Source: Aquifex sp964425585
GTDB lineage: Bacteria > Aquificota > Aquificia > Aquificales > Aquificaceae
Assembly: GCA_964425585.1 (NCBI GenBank)
Contig: CAYRMG010000007.1
Coordinates: forward strand, 1-48,418
Length of the DNA: 48,418 bases
Reading direction: 5' to 3'
This document shows, in pieces, positions 15,888 through 24,472 of the stretch; positions within the stretch are counted from its first letter, which is position 1, and every line of letters begins with the position of its first letter. Below the pieces are notes generated by a model. That model saw only the letters and a program-made list of their open reading frames with translations. It did no database searches and was not told the origin of the DNA. A program made the translations under genes and the position numbers.

Positions 15888-18293
15888 CTAAGCGCTGCAG
15901 GCCTCACACTCTTCTATATCAACAAGGGACTTGCTCCTGAGGTAGTATACGGTTTTGAGTCCGAGCTCCCAAGCAAGCTCGTAAAGTCTTGAAAGTGTAG
16001 GCCCGTCTATGTTTTGGGGGTCTACAAAGAGATTAAGGCTTTGTGCCTGGTCTATCCATTTTTGCCTTACGGCTGCGGCTTTTATAGTCCAGGTGTGGTC
16101 TATTGTGTAGGCGGTCTTATAATGCCAGTAATACTTGTCAACTTCCGGAGGAACCTGCGGGAGTATTCCGCTCATGTTTTCCTCTTTGTAATACCTTGCA
16201 AAAACGGGGTCAATGGAAGGAGTTGCTCCGAGGATAAGGGAAGTTGAGCCCGTAGGCATCAGGGCAAGGAGGTAGGCATTTCTTATTCCGTGTTTCTTGA
16301 TTTCTTCCGAGAGCTCCCTCCAAGGGAGGTTATTTCCGTTCTGCCTTGAGTTTTCTTCTATCTCTTGAATACTTCTCCCGAAGAGTATACCCCTGCTCCA
16401 GTCGGAACCATCAAAGAGGGGATACTTACCCCTTTCCTTTGCGAGCTCAAGGGAGCCTTTAAGTGCGTAAAATGCGATTAGTTCAAATAATTTATCCGCA
16501 AACCTTAGGTGTTCTTCGCTTTCCCACTTTATACCGTTCTTTACAAGACAGTAGTGGTAATTTGATACGCCTATTCCGATAGCCCTGAAACGTTTATTCG
16601 TATATTCCGCCTCGGGTATAGCGTAAAAGTTCATCTCTATGACGTTATCAAGCATCCTGACGAGAACGGGAAGAACTTCCTTTATTTCTTCTTCGGTGTG
16701 AACTTTTCCGAGATTCACGGAACCTAAGTTGCACACGGGGAGGTTTCCCGCCTCCTTTTTGTAGAGGATTTCCCCTGTTTTTTTATCAAGAACGGGCTTT
16801 TCGTGTTTTGAAACGGACATCGTTTGAATTATCTCGTGGCACAAGTTGCTTGAGTAAACCATCCCGATATGCTTGTTGGGGTTTTTTCTGTTTGCTTCGT
16901 CCCTGAAGAATATGTATGGCTCTCCCGTTTCAAAGGCTACAGTGAGGAGTCTCTTCCAGAGTTCAAAGGCATTCACCCTTTTCTTTGCAAAATCGGGGAG
17001 CTTCTCCTCAAGGTATGTATACCACTTCTCAAATTCCTCACCCCAGAAGTCTTCCAAACCTTTTGGTTCAAGTATTTCCCTTGAACCGTCTTCCTTTATA
17101 CCTACGTAGTAATGGCTTCCGGAAAGGGGCTTAATTTCCTTAAACTTTCCGTTGTAAAGTTCCCTTGTTATATACTGTCTTGCCCAGTAGGGGTCCATAA
17201 GAGTCCAGTCTTCCCTCTTTTTTAGCCTTTTCATAAAGAGGTCGGGAATTGATACCGCGGGATGTATGTCGTGAGCCTTTTTTCTCTCATCCCCTACGTT
17301 TGTTTTTACCTCCAGAAAATCAAGTATATCCTTGTGCCATATATCAAGGGTGATGGAGGCGGAGCCTTTTCTCATCCCAAGCTGGTCAACGTAGGTCATA
17401 GTATCGTTTATGAGTTTTACCACGGGTATCACTCCGCTTGAAGCTCCTTTGAACTTCCTTATGGGTGCACCCATTGCCCTTATCTTTCCGAGATATATGC
17501 CGAGCCCTCCCGCAAACTTTGATATCATTCCCGCCTTCTTTATATTGTCAAAGATGTCGTAAAGGTCGTCATCAACGGTAAGGACAAAGCATGAAGAAAG
17601 CTGGGGAAAGGGTCTTCTTGCATTCATAAGGGTAGGTGTGGCCACCGTAACCTTATGGGAAGATAAAACATCGTAAAATATCTTTGCCCATTTTAGTCTT
17701 TCTTCTTTCTTTTCGGGAACAGCAAGGGTCATGGCAATTAACATATACATCTCTTGAGGTAACTCTATAACCCTTCCCTCTTCATCCCTTACGAGATATC
17801 TATCGTAGAGAATTTTTATGCCCGTGTATGTGAAAAGCATATCCCTTTCGGGTTTTATGTATCTCGCTAACTGGTAAAACTCTTCTTCGGTGTAGTTCTC
17901 AAGAAGATACTCCCCGTATATACCCCTCTCCGCGTATTCTTTTACAAACTTGTAGAAGTTTTTCCTGTTGTAGGGTTTATACTTTCCGAGGTCATCCTTG
18001 AGGGAATACCCCCTTATGTGGGCTACGTCCTTGTAAAGGTCGTAAAGGAGGAGTCTGGCCGCTGTATAGGTCCAATCGGGTCTTTCGGGGGATACCTTTT
18101 CGGCCGCTGTCTTTATGAGAAGCTGCTGAATTTCCTTCGTCGTTATCCCGTCCCTGAACTGTATATGAGCATCCGCTTCAAGCTCAAGGGGGTCAACGTT
18201 TAAGCCCTCGCAGGCAAACTTTATGGCTATCCTTATCTTGTTTATATCAAGCTTTTCCTTTCTTCCGCTTCTTTTTATAACGTGCATAGTCAT
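15888..18293 (-). CDS. nrdA: Class I ribonucleotide reductase, alpha (large) subunit
   Basis: An 801-residue NrdA that reduces NDPs to dNDPs with a separate NrdB radical subunit. An N-terminal ATP-cone (residues about 3-85) points to allosteric activity control. Active-site residues are visible: C235 (LSSCF), N483/C485/E487 (NLCHE) and C521 (PVCNLGSVNL). Radical-transfer tyrosines are Y783-Y784, and the redox tail pair is C796/C799 (CEACSA). The MPTGSTSLILGATPSIDP phosphate site is intact. The ATG could be 18293 or 18287. nrdB is not in the window. An inverted repeat and a TAAAAT box lie directly upstream. Confidence 0.96.
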   Translation of the reverse strand: MTMHVIKRSGRKEKLDINKIRIAIKFACEGLNVDPLELEADAHIQFRDGITTKEIQQLLIKTAAEKVSPERPDWTYTAARLLLYDLYKDVAHIRGYSLKDDLGKYKPYNRKNFYKFVKEYAERGIYGEYLLENYTEEEFYQLARYIKPERDMLFTYTGIKILYDRYLVRDEEGRVIELPQEMYMLIAMTLAVPEKKEERLKWAKIFYDVLSSHKVTVATPTLMNARRPFPQLSSCFVLTVDDDLYDIFDNIKKAGMISKFAGGLGIYLGKIRAMGAPIRKFKGASSGVIPVVKLINDTMTYVDQLGMRKGSASITLDIWHKDILDFLEVKTNVGDERKKAHDIHPAVSIPDLFMKRLKKREDWTLMDPYWARQYITRELYNGKFKEIKPLSGSHYYVGIKEDGSREILEPKGLEDFWGEEFEKWYTYLEEKLPDFAKKRVNAFELWKRLLTVAFETGEPYIFFRDEANRKNPNKHIGMVYSSNLCHEIIQTMSVSKHEKPVLDKKTGEILYKKEAGNLPVCNLGSVNLGKVHTEEEIKEVLPVLVRMLDNVIEMNFYAIPEAEYTNKRFRAIGIGVSNYHYCLVKNGIKWESEEHLRFADKLFELIAFYALKGSLELAKERGKYPLFDGSDWSRGILFGRSIQEIEENSRQNGNNLPWRELSEEIKKHGIRNAYLLALMPTGSTSLILGATPSIDPVFARYYKEENMSGILPQVPPEVDKYYWHYKTAYTIDHTWTIKAAAVRQKWIDQAQSLNLFVDPQNIDGPTLSRLYELAWELGLKTVYYLRSKSLVDIEECEACSA

Positions 18294-18301
18294 GGAATAG
18301 G

Positions 18302-18355
18302 ATTTTATTCCGAAACCCGGTTAACCTTCCTGTGAGTTATCATCGGCTTTCGGAA
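18302..18355 (-). promoter_or_regulatory. Inverted repeat and -10-like box upstream of nrdA
   Basis: In the 89-base gap between suhB and nrdA, the arms TTCCGAAACCCG (18308-18319) and CGGCTTTCGGAA (18344-18355) are complementary at 11 of 12 positions around a 24-base loop. On the nrdA strand they are followed at once by TAAAAT (18307-18302), which ends 8 bases before the ATG. The placement suits a repressor operator or an RNA hairpin controlling nrdA. The sequence does not look like a standard NrdR box. No T-run follows, so it is not a typical terminator. Confidence 0.45.
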
Positions 18356-18374
18356 GTTCTTTATAAACTTTCAT
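18321..18374 (-). CDS. Possible 17-codon leader ORF before nrdA
   Basis: An ATG at 18374, 10 bases after the purine run GAGGAAAG at the suhB end, opens 17 codons (MKVYKELPKADDNSQEG) and then TAA. It overlaps the inverted-repeat arm upstream of nrdA, so its translation could affect hairpin formation. An ORF this short is expected by chance and nothing else supports it; it is listed so the gap is described. Confidence 0.2.
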   Translation of the reverse strand: MKVYKELPKADDNSQEG

Positions 18375-18382
18375 TTTTTGAC

Positions 18383-19174
18383 CTATCTTTCCTCGGTATA
18401 CTTGTTTACAACGTTAAGAATGAAATCGTGAAGCATTCTGTTTCCCGCTACTATATCAGAGATACCGAAAGGGTCTCCTTTTAGGGTGTAAAATCCCCCC
18501 GCTTCTTTGAGTATTACAAGTCCCGCGGTGATATCCCAGGGTTTCATCTCAAACTCCATCATCCCGTCAAATATGCCCTCCGCAAGCATGCATATATCAA
18601 CCGCAGCCGCTCCGGGTCTCCTAACCGAGCCGACTTCGTAAAAAACTTCCTTGAAAATCTTCAGGTAAATGGATATATCCCTCCTGCTCCTTGAGGGAAA
18701 TCCGTAAACAACCGCAGCGTGTTTGAGCTCTCCCTTTTCCTTTACCCTTATTCTTTTTCCGTTTTTGTATGCCCCTTTTCCCTTTGAAGCCCAGTAAAGC
18801 ACGTCAAAGTAAGGAAGGTAAACAGCTCCTACTATAGGTTCATTATCCTTAACGAGACCTACCGAAACAGCAAATATGGGAAATCCCTTTATATAATTTT
18901 TTGTCCCGTCAAGGGGGTCTATGAACCATTTGTAAGGACTCTCCGACCCTTCCTTCCCCTTTTCCTCTCCTACAACCTCGTGGTCCGGAAAGAATTTAAG
19001 GATTATCTCCTTTATCCTATCCTCCGAGGTTTTATCAACGTAGCTCACAAAGTCCTTTTCTCCCTTTTCTTCTATGTTTTCAAGCTCAAGCTTTCCGAAA
19101 TTTTCCTTTAATACCTGTCCACCCGCAAGAGCTGCCAGTTTTGCAACTTCAAGGAGTTTTTCAAGGTTTTCCAT
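18383..19174 (-). CDS. suhB: Inositol-1-monophosphatase family protein (SuhB-like)
   Basis: A Mg-dependent, lithium-sensitive type phosphatase of the IMPase/FBPase superfamily. Metal motifs are VVGEE, WFIDPLDGTKNY (about residues 80-91) and KPWDITAG near the C-terminus. I start at ATG 19174 (MENLEKLLEVAK; 263 residues), which matches the Aquifex SuhB start as I recall it. An in-frame GTG at 19192 would add MVFIIP. Possible substrates are inositol phosphates, fructose-1,6-bisphosphate or NADP. It lies between the TonB-like gene and nrdA on the same strand. Confidence 0.92.
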   Translation of the reverse strand: MENLEKLLEVAKLAALAGGQVLKENFGKLELENIEEKGEKDFVSYVDKTSEDRIKEIILKFFPDHEVVGEEKGKEGSESPYKWFIDPLDGTKNYIKGFPIFAVSVGLVKDNEPIVGAVYLPYFDVLYWASKGKGAYKNGKRIRVKEKGELKHAAVVYGFPSRSRRDISIYLKIFKEVFYEVGSVRRPGAAAVDICMLAEGIFDGMMEFEMKPWDITAGLVILKEAGGFYTLKGDPFGISDIVAGNRMLHDFILNVVNKYTEER

Positions 19175-19194
19175 AGGAATAATGAATACCACAC

Positions 19195-19842
19195 TTAGGT
19201 TGAGAAGGTAAACGTGATTATACCTTCCTGTATCTCATTACTCTCAATCTTTTCAAAGCGAAGCTTTCTGACAAATTTGAGTATATAGTTATCTATTTCC
19301 GCTACTCCGCTCCTCCGGATTAATACAGCCTTTATAACTTTACCGTCCGGGTCAACGTAAATCTTTACAGCTACACGGGAGGGAAATTCCTCAACCTTAA
19401 AGGTAGGAGGCGGAGGAACGTAGGTGAGCTTCCTGCTTCCGGTTTTTATCTTTACAGCTTTTTTAGTAAGAACCGCGGAAATTTCCCCTATTTCCTTTTT
19501 TAATTCCCTTCTTTTTCTCAGTCTTTCCTTTATCTTTTTTTCAAGTTCCGGGAGTATTGATACCTCTTTTCTTCTCCTCTTTTCAACCTTTATCCCTTCT
19601 TTTTTAACGACTTTCGCGGATTTTTTCCTTGAATGTTTTACCTTCTTTCCTCCGCTCTTTTTCGGCTTTATTTCAACGATTTTAACCTCAAGGGGCTTAT
19701 ACTCGGGCATAGATACGGAGCTGTGGGCAAAAATGTAAAAGGAAAAGAGCTTCAAAAGGATGAGATTTATAAGAACCGAAACGGTAAAGTAGAGAATTTT
19801 CTCAACAGCTTTCACTAAATTAAAGATATCCCGCTTCAACAC
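19195..19842 (-). CDS. TonB-like energy-transducing protein
   Basis: A 215-residue protein with one N-terminal membrane helix (about residues 17-38). A long, very Lys/Arg-rich linker (about 50-125) replaces the Pro-rich spacer of classical TonB. A C-terminal TonB domain (FPSRVAVKIYVDPDGKVIKA, then an RKLRF block) ends the protein. TonB couples the proton gradient to outer-membrane receptors. No exbB or exbD is adjacent. The start given is GTG 19842, overlapping the upstream stop; GTG 19815 is an equally good choice and leaves a shorter cytoplasmic end. Confidence 0.82.
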   Translation of the reverse strand: MLKRDIFNLVKAVEKILYFTVSVLINLILLKLFSFYIFAHSSVSMPEYKPLEVKIVEIKPKKSGGKKVKHSRKKSAKVVKKEGIKVEKRRRKEVSILPELEKKIKERLRKRRELKKEIGEISAVLTKKAVKIKTGSRKLTYVPPPPTFKVEEFPSRVAVKIYVDPDGKVIKAVLIRRSGVAEIDNYILKFVRKLRFEKIESNEIQEGIITFTFST

Positions 19843-20227
19843 CTATGCACGCGTTGTAAATTATCTTTATCCTGTCCTTATACTTTTCTATAACTTCGGG
19901 ATTTTCCGCCCCCGGCTGAAACCATACGCACTTTGCACCAACCTCAATGGCTTCCTTTATAACCTCTTCCGCGTGGGCGGGATTTCTGTAAACGTTTACT
20001 ATGTCTATGGGCTCGGGAATATCTTTTAATGAAGGGAGAACCTTTATTCCGAATATCTCCTGTCCCGCGTATCTCGGATTTACGAGGTATATCTTATGCA
20101 TCCCTTTTTTTACCACCTTCTCCGTTGTATAGTAAGAGGGTCTTTCGGGTTTCGGGGATATTCCGACAACCGCAATTACTTTGGAGTTTTTTAACGTTTC
20201 AAATGCCTCATCTACATGCTGAACCAT
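19820..20227 (-). CDS. CoA-binding domain protein (YccU-like)
   Basis: A 135-residue single-domain Rossmann protein. The start is fixed by GGAGGT 5 bases before the ATG. Motifs VIAVVGISPKPERPSYY, LVNPRYAGQEIFG and KCVWFQPGAENPEV are those of the small CoA_binding family related to the succinyl-CoA synthetase alpha N-terminal domain. Precise function is unknown; family members bind CoA and may sense acyl-CoA. It heads the minus-strand run leading to the TonB-like gene, suhB and nrdA, and is divergent from miaA across 43 bases. Confidence 0.9.
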   Translation of the reverse strand: MVQHVDEAFETLKNSKVIAVVGISPKPERPSYYTTEKVVKKGMHKIYLVNPRYAGQEIFGIKVLPSLKDIPEPIDIVNVYRNPAHAEEVIKEAIEVGAKCVWFQPGAENPEVIEKYKDRIKIIYNACIGVEAGYL

Positions 20228-20270
20228 TATTTACCTCCTTCGGATTTTTTTAAATATTTTAAAGGAATAT

Positions 20271-21182
20271 ATGAAGACGCTTATAATCGGAGGGCCGACA
20301 GCTGTAGGAAAGTCGGAAATAGCCTGCGAGGTTGCGAAAAGATTAGGGGGAGAGATTATAAGTGCGGACAGTATGGCTGTCTACAAACATATGGACATAG
20401 GAACGGCAAAACCCCTTGAGTGTATGAAACAGGTGCCTCACCATTTAATAGATGTTGTTGAGCCGGGCGGATACTTTGACGCAAAGATTTTTGAAGAAAA
20501 AGCCGGAGAACTTATACGGGATATAAAAGAAAGGGGAAAAGTTCCGATAGTTGCAGGAGGAACATACCTTTACATACAAGCCTTGATTTACGGAATTGAC
20601 GATACCCCTAAGCCCGATTGGAATTTGAGGAATAAACTTTACAAAATTGCGGAAAAAAGGGGTAGGGAGTATTTATACAAAAAGTTAAAAGTTGTAGACA
20701 GAGCATACGCGGAAAAGATACACCCGAATGACCTCAGGAGGACTGTGAGAGCTTTAGAGGTGTTTATAAACTCGGGAAGACCTTTCTCGTCCTTCCACAG
20801 CTGGGGAAAACCGAAAATTGATTTCGTAGGTATTTACCTGAAGAGAAATATTAAAAATCTATACAAAAGAATAGAAGAAAGGATAATGGATATGGTAAGG
20901 CGGGGACTTCTTGATGAAGTGAAGAAACTTCTTGAGATGGGTTATGAAAACTTCTTAACTTCCGGACAGGCAATAGATTACAAGGAATTTATTCCCTGTG
21001 CTAAAGGGGAAAGACCCCTGGAAGAATGTATAAGAGAGGCTGTAAAGAACACCAAGGAGCAGGCAAAAAGGCAAATCAGATGGTTCAGGAAGCAAAACTG
21101 GGAAGAGATAGACCTTGACCTGTTGACGAAGGAAGAAGCGGTAAGGAGAATTATCTCTATTTACAATAAACTTAAGGTATGA
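20271..21182 (+). CDS. miaA: tRNA dimethylallyltransferase MiaA
   Basis: A 303-residue MiaA that adds the dimethylallyl group to A37 of tRNAs reading UNN codons. P-loop GPTAVGKSE (8-16) is followed by ISADSMAVYKHMDIGTAKP; the usual DSMQVY reads DSMAVY here. Other family segments are VPIVAGGTYLYIQAL and an ETKEQAKRQIRWFRKQ-like tail (NTKEQAKRQIRWFRKQ). AAAGGA precedes the ATG. Its TGA overlaps the ATG of the HIT gene (ATGA), which indicates translational coupling. Confidence 0.96.
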   Translation: MKTLIIGGPTAVGKSEIACEVAKRLGGEIISADSMAVYKHMDIGTAKPLECMKQVPHHLIDVVEPGGYFDAKIFEEKAGELIRDIKERGKVPIVAGGTYLYIQALIYGIDDTPKPDWNLRNKLYKIAEKRGREYLYKKLKVVDRAYAEKIHPNDLRRTVRALEVFINSGRPFSSFHSWGKPKIDFVGIYLKRNIKNLYKRIEERIMDMVRRGLLDEVKKLLEMGYENFLTSGQAIDYKEFIPCAKGERPLEECIREAVKNTKEQAKRQIRWFRKQNWEEIDLDLLTKEEAVRRIISIYNKLKV

Positions 21183-21691
21183 AGATACTTTGGGCACCCT
21201 GGAGAAGGGCTTACGTTGAGAATGTGGATAAGATAGAGGGTTGTTTTCTTTGCCATGCCCTTGAGCAACCTCCCGAAAGATGGAGGGATGTATTGCTGGT
21301 TCATAAAGGAAAAAGGGCTTTCATTATTCTGAATAAGTATCCCTACAACACGGGACACCTTATGATTGTTCCAACAAAGCACACGGGAGAATATAAGGAA
21401 ATAGATGATGAGACGGCTCTTGAGATGCACGAACTCCTGAAAGCGGTTCTTGAAGCTCTAAAAAGGGAGTATAGACCTCACGGTTTTAACGTGGGTTATA
21501 ACTTCGGAAGGTCTGCGGGTGCGGGTCTTGAGGAGCATATACATCTTCACGTAGTTCCGAGATGGAACGGAGATACGAATTTTATGCCCGTTATCGCAGG
21601 AACAAAAGTTATCTCGGAAGATTTATACAGCACATACGATAGGGTGAAAAGGGCTCTTGATGAGGTTCTCAATAAAGGAAGGAGCGTTTAA
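21179..21691 (+). CDS. HIT-family nucleotide hydrolase/transferase
   Basis: A 170-residue histidine-triad protein. The signature HIHLHVVPRW contains the catalytic His triad. The N-terminal CFLCHALEQ gives a Cys pair that, with downstream His, suits the zinc site seen in Ap4A phosphorylase-like and Fhit-branch HIT proteins. The length and the WAPWRRAYVE start resemble the bacterial AP4A phosphorylase-like group. The substrate is probably a dinucleoside polyphosphate or nucleotide conjugate (family inference). It is coupled to miaA by ATGA and overlaps convergent dinG by 23 bases. Confidence 0.93.
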   Translation: MKILWAPWRRAYVENVDKIEGCFLCHALEQPPERWRDVLLVHKGKRAFIILNKYPYNTGHLMIVPTKHTGEYKEIDDETALEMHELLKAVLEALKREYRPHGFNVGYNFGRSAGAGLEEHIHLHVVPRWNGDTNFMPVIAGTKVISEDLYSTYDRVKRALDEVLNKGRSV

Positions 21692-23591
21692 ACCTACCTT
21701 TATAAACTATGTTTATTCCGAGCTTTTTCAGAAAATCTATAAACTCCCCGTATCTCCATATACGGTTATCACAGAGGATTATCGTTCCTTTATCGGAATG
21801 CTGCCTTACAAGTCTCCCGACCCCTTGGCGAAATCTTATGTATGCCTTTCTCCTCTGGTATAGGAAAGGGTCTTCCCCTATACTTCTCAGGTAATTGAGT
21901 CTGAAGTGGGTGAGCGGGTCACTCGGATTTTCAAAGGGAAGTTTTGCCATAAGTATACCCTTTTCTCCTTTTACATCAACACCTGTCCACAGGCTGTCAA
22001 GTCCAGCTATAGCCTTTATGTTTCCCCTCCTCAGTTGTTCAATCAGAAGGGTTAAGCTTTCCTTTCCCTGAATGCCTACCTCTTTCCCCTGATTTTCAAA
22101 AAGTTTTAAATGCTCCCTGTTTGTAAGCAGAACGAGAACTTTATCGTATTTATCCATCAGTATATAAAAGCCCTGCATCAATTTATCCTTCCAGTCTTCC
22201 CTTTTCGGATTCGTGTTCTCTATAATTATCGTTGAATCCGTATAGTCGTAGTTATGCTCAAGAACGTAGTAATTTCCCGTGATACCCGTCGTGAGGTATA
22301 TATCTTCGGGGTCAACGGTTGCGGATGTGAGAATTACGGCTTTGTAATCATAGGGGTCAAGAATATTCCGCGGGAATATCTTAAAAGCCTCTATTCGGTA
22401 GTTGTAGTTATTCAGCTTCCTGCTCCATTTTCTCGCTATCTTAAATCCTACCTCTTTTCGGGCTTCGGTCATGAGTTCTATAAACTCCCTTAGTTTCGTA
22501 AGTTTTCTCTCGTAATAATTAAACTTCTTTACAAGGTCTATAAGCCTTTTTTCTTCCTCATCATAGTCCTTATACCCGGCGTTTACTTTATCAAGAACTT
22601 CCTTGGGAAGTATATAGGTTCTTTCAAGGAACTCCTTGAAGGCTATGCTCACCATAAGTCTTTCACCGATTGCCTTCTCAAGTTCCTTTTTTACCTTTTC
22701 CCTAAGTTTGTTGAGGTATGACTTTAAGGGTATGTATATGAACTCTTTCAAAAGGGGAGCGTAAAATTCCGGATTTTTTAAAGGCTTTTCCGTTTCATCT
22801 TCGGAAAACTCTCCGGCAAAGTTATTTATAAAAAACTCCTCAGCTCTCAGATTTATCTCTTCACCGAGGAGTTTCCCGATTCCCTGTTCAATTTCTTTGA
22901 GCCAATACAGGGTTATGCCTACCCTCGTTGCGTGGGTGAGATATCTGTCAAGCTCGTGGGCTTCATCTATAACGAGAACCCTGTTTTCCGTATCAAACTC
23001 CCTCAAAGCCAGAAGTGAATGGTTTACCACGAGAATGTCCGCATCCGCTTCCCTTCTTTTTAACTTGCTCCAGTAATAACAATCCCATAAGTAGGGACAG
23101 GCCATTCTGTATGCAAAAGTGCAGTAATCGTCGTCAACGGAAATCTTCTCCGCGGTTTCGGGAGATACATTCGTAAGGGTTAGGTCTCCGTCCCACTCGG
23201 TTTCCATAAGACTTTCTATCTCAAGTCTATCCGCTGTCTCAATGTTTTCCTTTTTGAACCTGTCTATACAGAGGTAATTTCCCTTTCCCTTCAAAACCGC
23301 GTATTTTATTTCCTTTCCCGTAAGTAGCTTCCAGTGAGCGGACAAGAACTCAATATCCCTTTTTAGTTGGTCTTGAAGTATTTTCGTTCCCGTTGAGATT
23401 ATCGCTTTTTTTCCCTTCACTATTAGCGGTATGAGGTAAGCGAAGGTTTTTCCCGTTCCCGTAGGTGCTTCTATTAATGAGACTTCTTCACTTTCTAAGG
23501 TTTCCTCAACGAGGTCTATCATCTTCCTTTGGGATTTCCTTTCTTCAAAGCCCCTACTGAGAAGGTATTCGTAAAAATCTTGAGGCTTCAT
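21669..23591 (-). CDS. dinG: DinG/XPD-like Fe-S superfamily II helicase
   Basis: A 640-residue 5'-3' helicase. Walker A is EAPTGTGKT (41-49) and the DEAH box is at 209-212. Four cysteines at C108, C157, C165 and C171 between them have the spacing of a [4Fe-4S] domain as in XPD and DinG. Motif VI-like FRQGVGRLVRQ is near the C-terminus. The enzyme probably unwinds DNA, R-loops or structured forks. There is no N-terminal exonuclease domain of the Gram-positive DinG type. Its start overlaps the stop of the COG0523 GTPase (ATGA). Confidence 0.92.
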   Translation of the reverse strand: MKPQDFYEYLLSRGFEERKSQRKMIDLVEETLESEEVSLIEAPTGTGKTFAYLIPLIVKGKKAIISTGTKILQDQLKRDIEFLSAHWKLLTGKEIKYAVLKGKGNYLCIDRFKKENIETADRLEIESLMETEWDGDLTLTNVSPETAEKISVDDDYCTFAYRMACPYLWDCYYWSKLKRREADADILVVNHSLLALREFDTENRVLVIDEAHELDRYLTHATRVGITLYWLKEIEQGIGKLLGEEINLRAEEFFINNFAGEFSEDETEKPLKNPEFYAPLLKEFIYIPLKSYLNKLREKVKKELEKAIGERLMVSIAFKEFLERTYILPKEVLDKVNAGYKDYDEEEKRLIDLVKKFNYYERKLTKLREFIELMTEARKEVGFKIARKWSRKLNNYNYRIEAFKIFPRNILDPYDYKAVILTSATVDPEDIYLTTGITGNYYVLEHNYDYTDSTIIIENTNPKREDWKDKLMQGFYILMDKYDKVLVLLTNREHLKLFENQGKEVGIQGKESLTLLIEQLRRGNIKAIAGLDSLWTGVDVKGEKGILMAKLPFENPSDPLTHFRLNYLRSIGEDPFLYQRRKAYIRFRQGVGRLVRQHSDKGTIILCDNRIWRYGEFIDFLKKLGINIVYKGRFKRSFLY

Positions 23592-24463
23592 TTTATCAAC
23601 ACGAGAAAAGATTCACCTCGGTAGTTTTCCGCGGGCATACCTACATCGTAATCTCCGAAAACATAGTGAACGAAAACGGGATAGGGGTAGTCCTTTAGCT
23701 TAACAATTCCCTTGGCTCTTATGACACCGTTGAGGGATTTAAGGAACTTAATCAACTCCTCTTCGGTCGGTTCCTCTTTAAAGGTTATCACTTCCTCGCT
23801 TCTGTTTTCGTGGGAATGAAGGTGAGCAATTTGCTTTAGTTCTATAGGATGCTCTGACCCTTTGAAAACTTCCGCAGGAACCTTACCGTATACCGCTCTG
23901 TATACCTTATAAAAGGTATTCTTTTCTTCCGGTGCGAACATATTGACAACCTTGTATTTATCCTTAATATCCCTTACCGCCTCTTCCACCTTTTTTATGT
24001 GTTCTTCGTCTACGAGGTCTGTTTTATTGAGAACGATAACGTTTGATGTTGCGAGTTGATACTTTGCGGTATCATCGTCTTTGTATTTAAAGAAGTTCTT
24101 TGTATCAACAACGCATATAACTCCGTCTACAAAAAGTCCGAGGGTTTTTAAGCTAAACACTATCGGGAAGGGTTCCGCTGTTCCGGAAGTTTCAACAATC
24201 AGGATTTCGGGATTGTAGTCCTGTATGAGCTTTCTAACGGAACTCTCAAACTCCGCACTCAACTTGCAACATATACATCCTTCGGAAAGCTCAACAACCT
24301 CCGAGTAAACGTTTTGTAAAATTTTCCCGTCAACACCTATCTCCCCGAATTCATTAACGACTATAGCTACCCTTTTATCTTTAAGGTGTTCCCTTACGGA
24401 GTTTATTATGAGACTGGTTTTCCCGCTTCCTAAGAAGCCCGTTATAACGTAAGAGGATATCAT
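23588..24463 (-). CDS. COG0523 G3E GTPase (CobW/YeiR-type metallochaperone)
   Basis: A 291-residue G3E GTPase. Walker A is GFLGSGKTS (9-17), the CxCC metal motif ECGICC-type reads GCICCK (C63, C65, C66), and the specificity motif is NKTD. Before the C-terminal CobW_C domain is a His-rich linker, AHLHSHENR. COG0523 proteins deliver Zn, Co or other metals to client enzymes, and the metal here cannot be assigned. The gene is coupled to dinG downstream (4-base overlap) and lies 9 bases after mltG. A link to the metal efflux operon 2 kb away is possible but speculative. Confidence 0.92.
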   Translation of the reverse strand: MISSYVITGFLGSGKTSLIINSVREHLKDKRVAIVVNEFGEIGVDGKILQNVYSEVVELSEGCICCKLSAEFESSVRKLIQDYNPEILIVETSGTAEPFPIVFSLKTLGLFVDGVICVVDTKNFFKYKDDDTAKYQLATSNVIVLNKTDLVDEEHIKKVEEAVRDIKDKYKVVNMFAPEEKNTFYKVYRAVYGKVPAEVFKGSEHPIELKQIAHLHSHENRSEEVITFKEEPTEEELIKFLKSLNGVIRAKGIVKLKDYPYPVFVHYVFGDYDVGMPAENYRGESFLVLIK

Positions 24464-24472
24464 ATAAATAAT

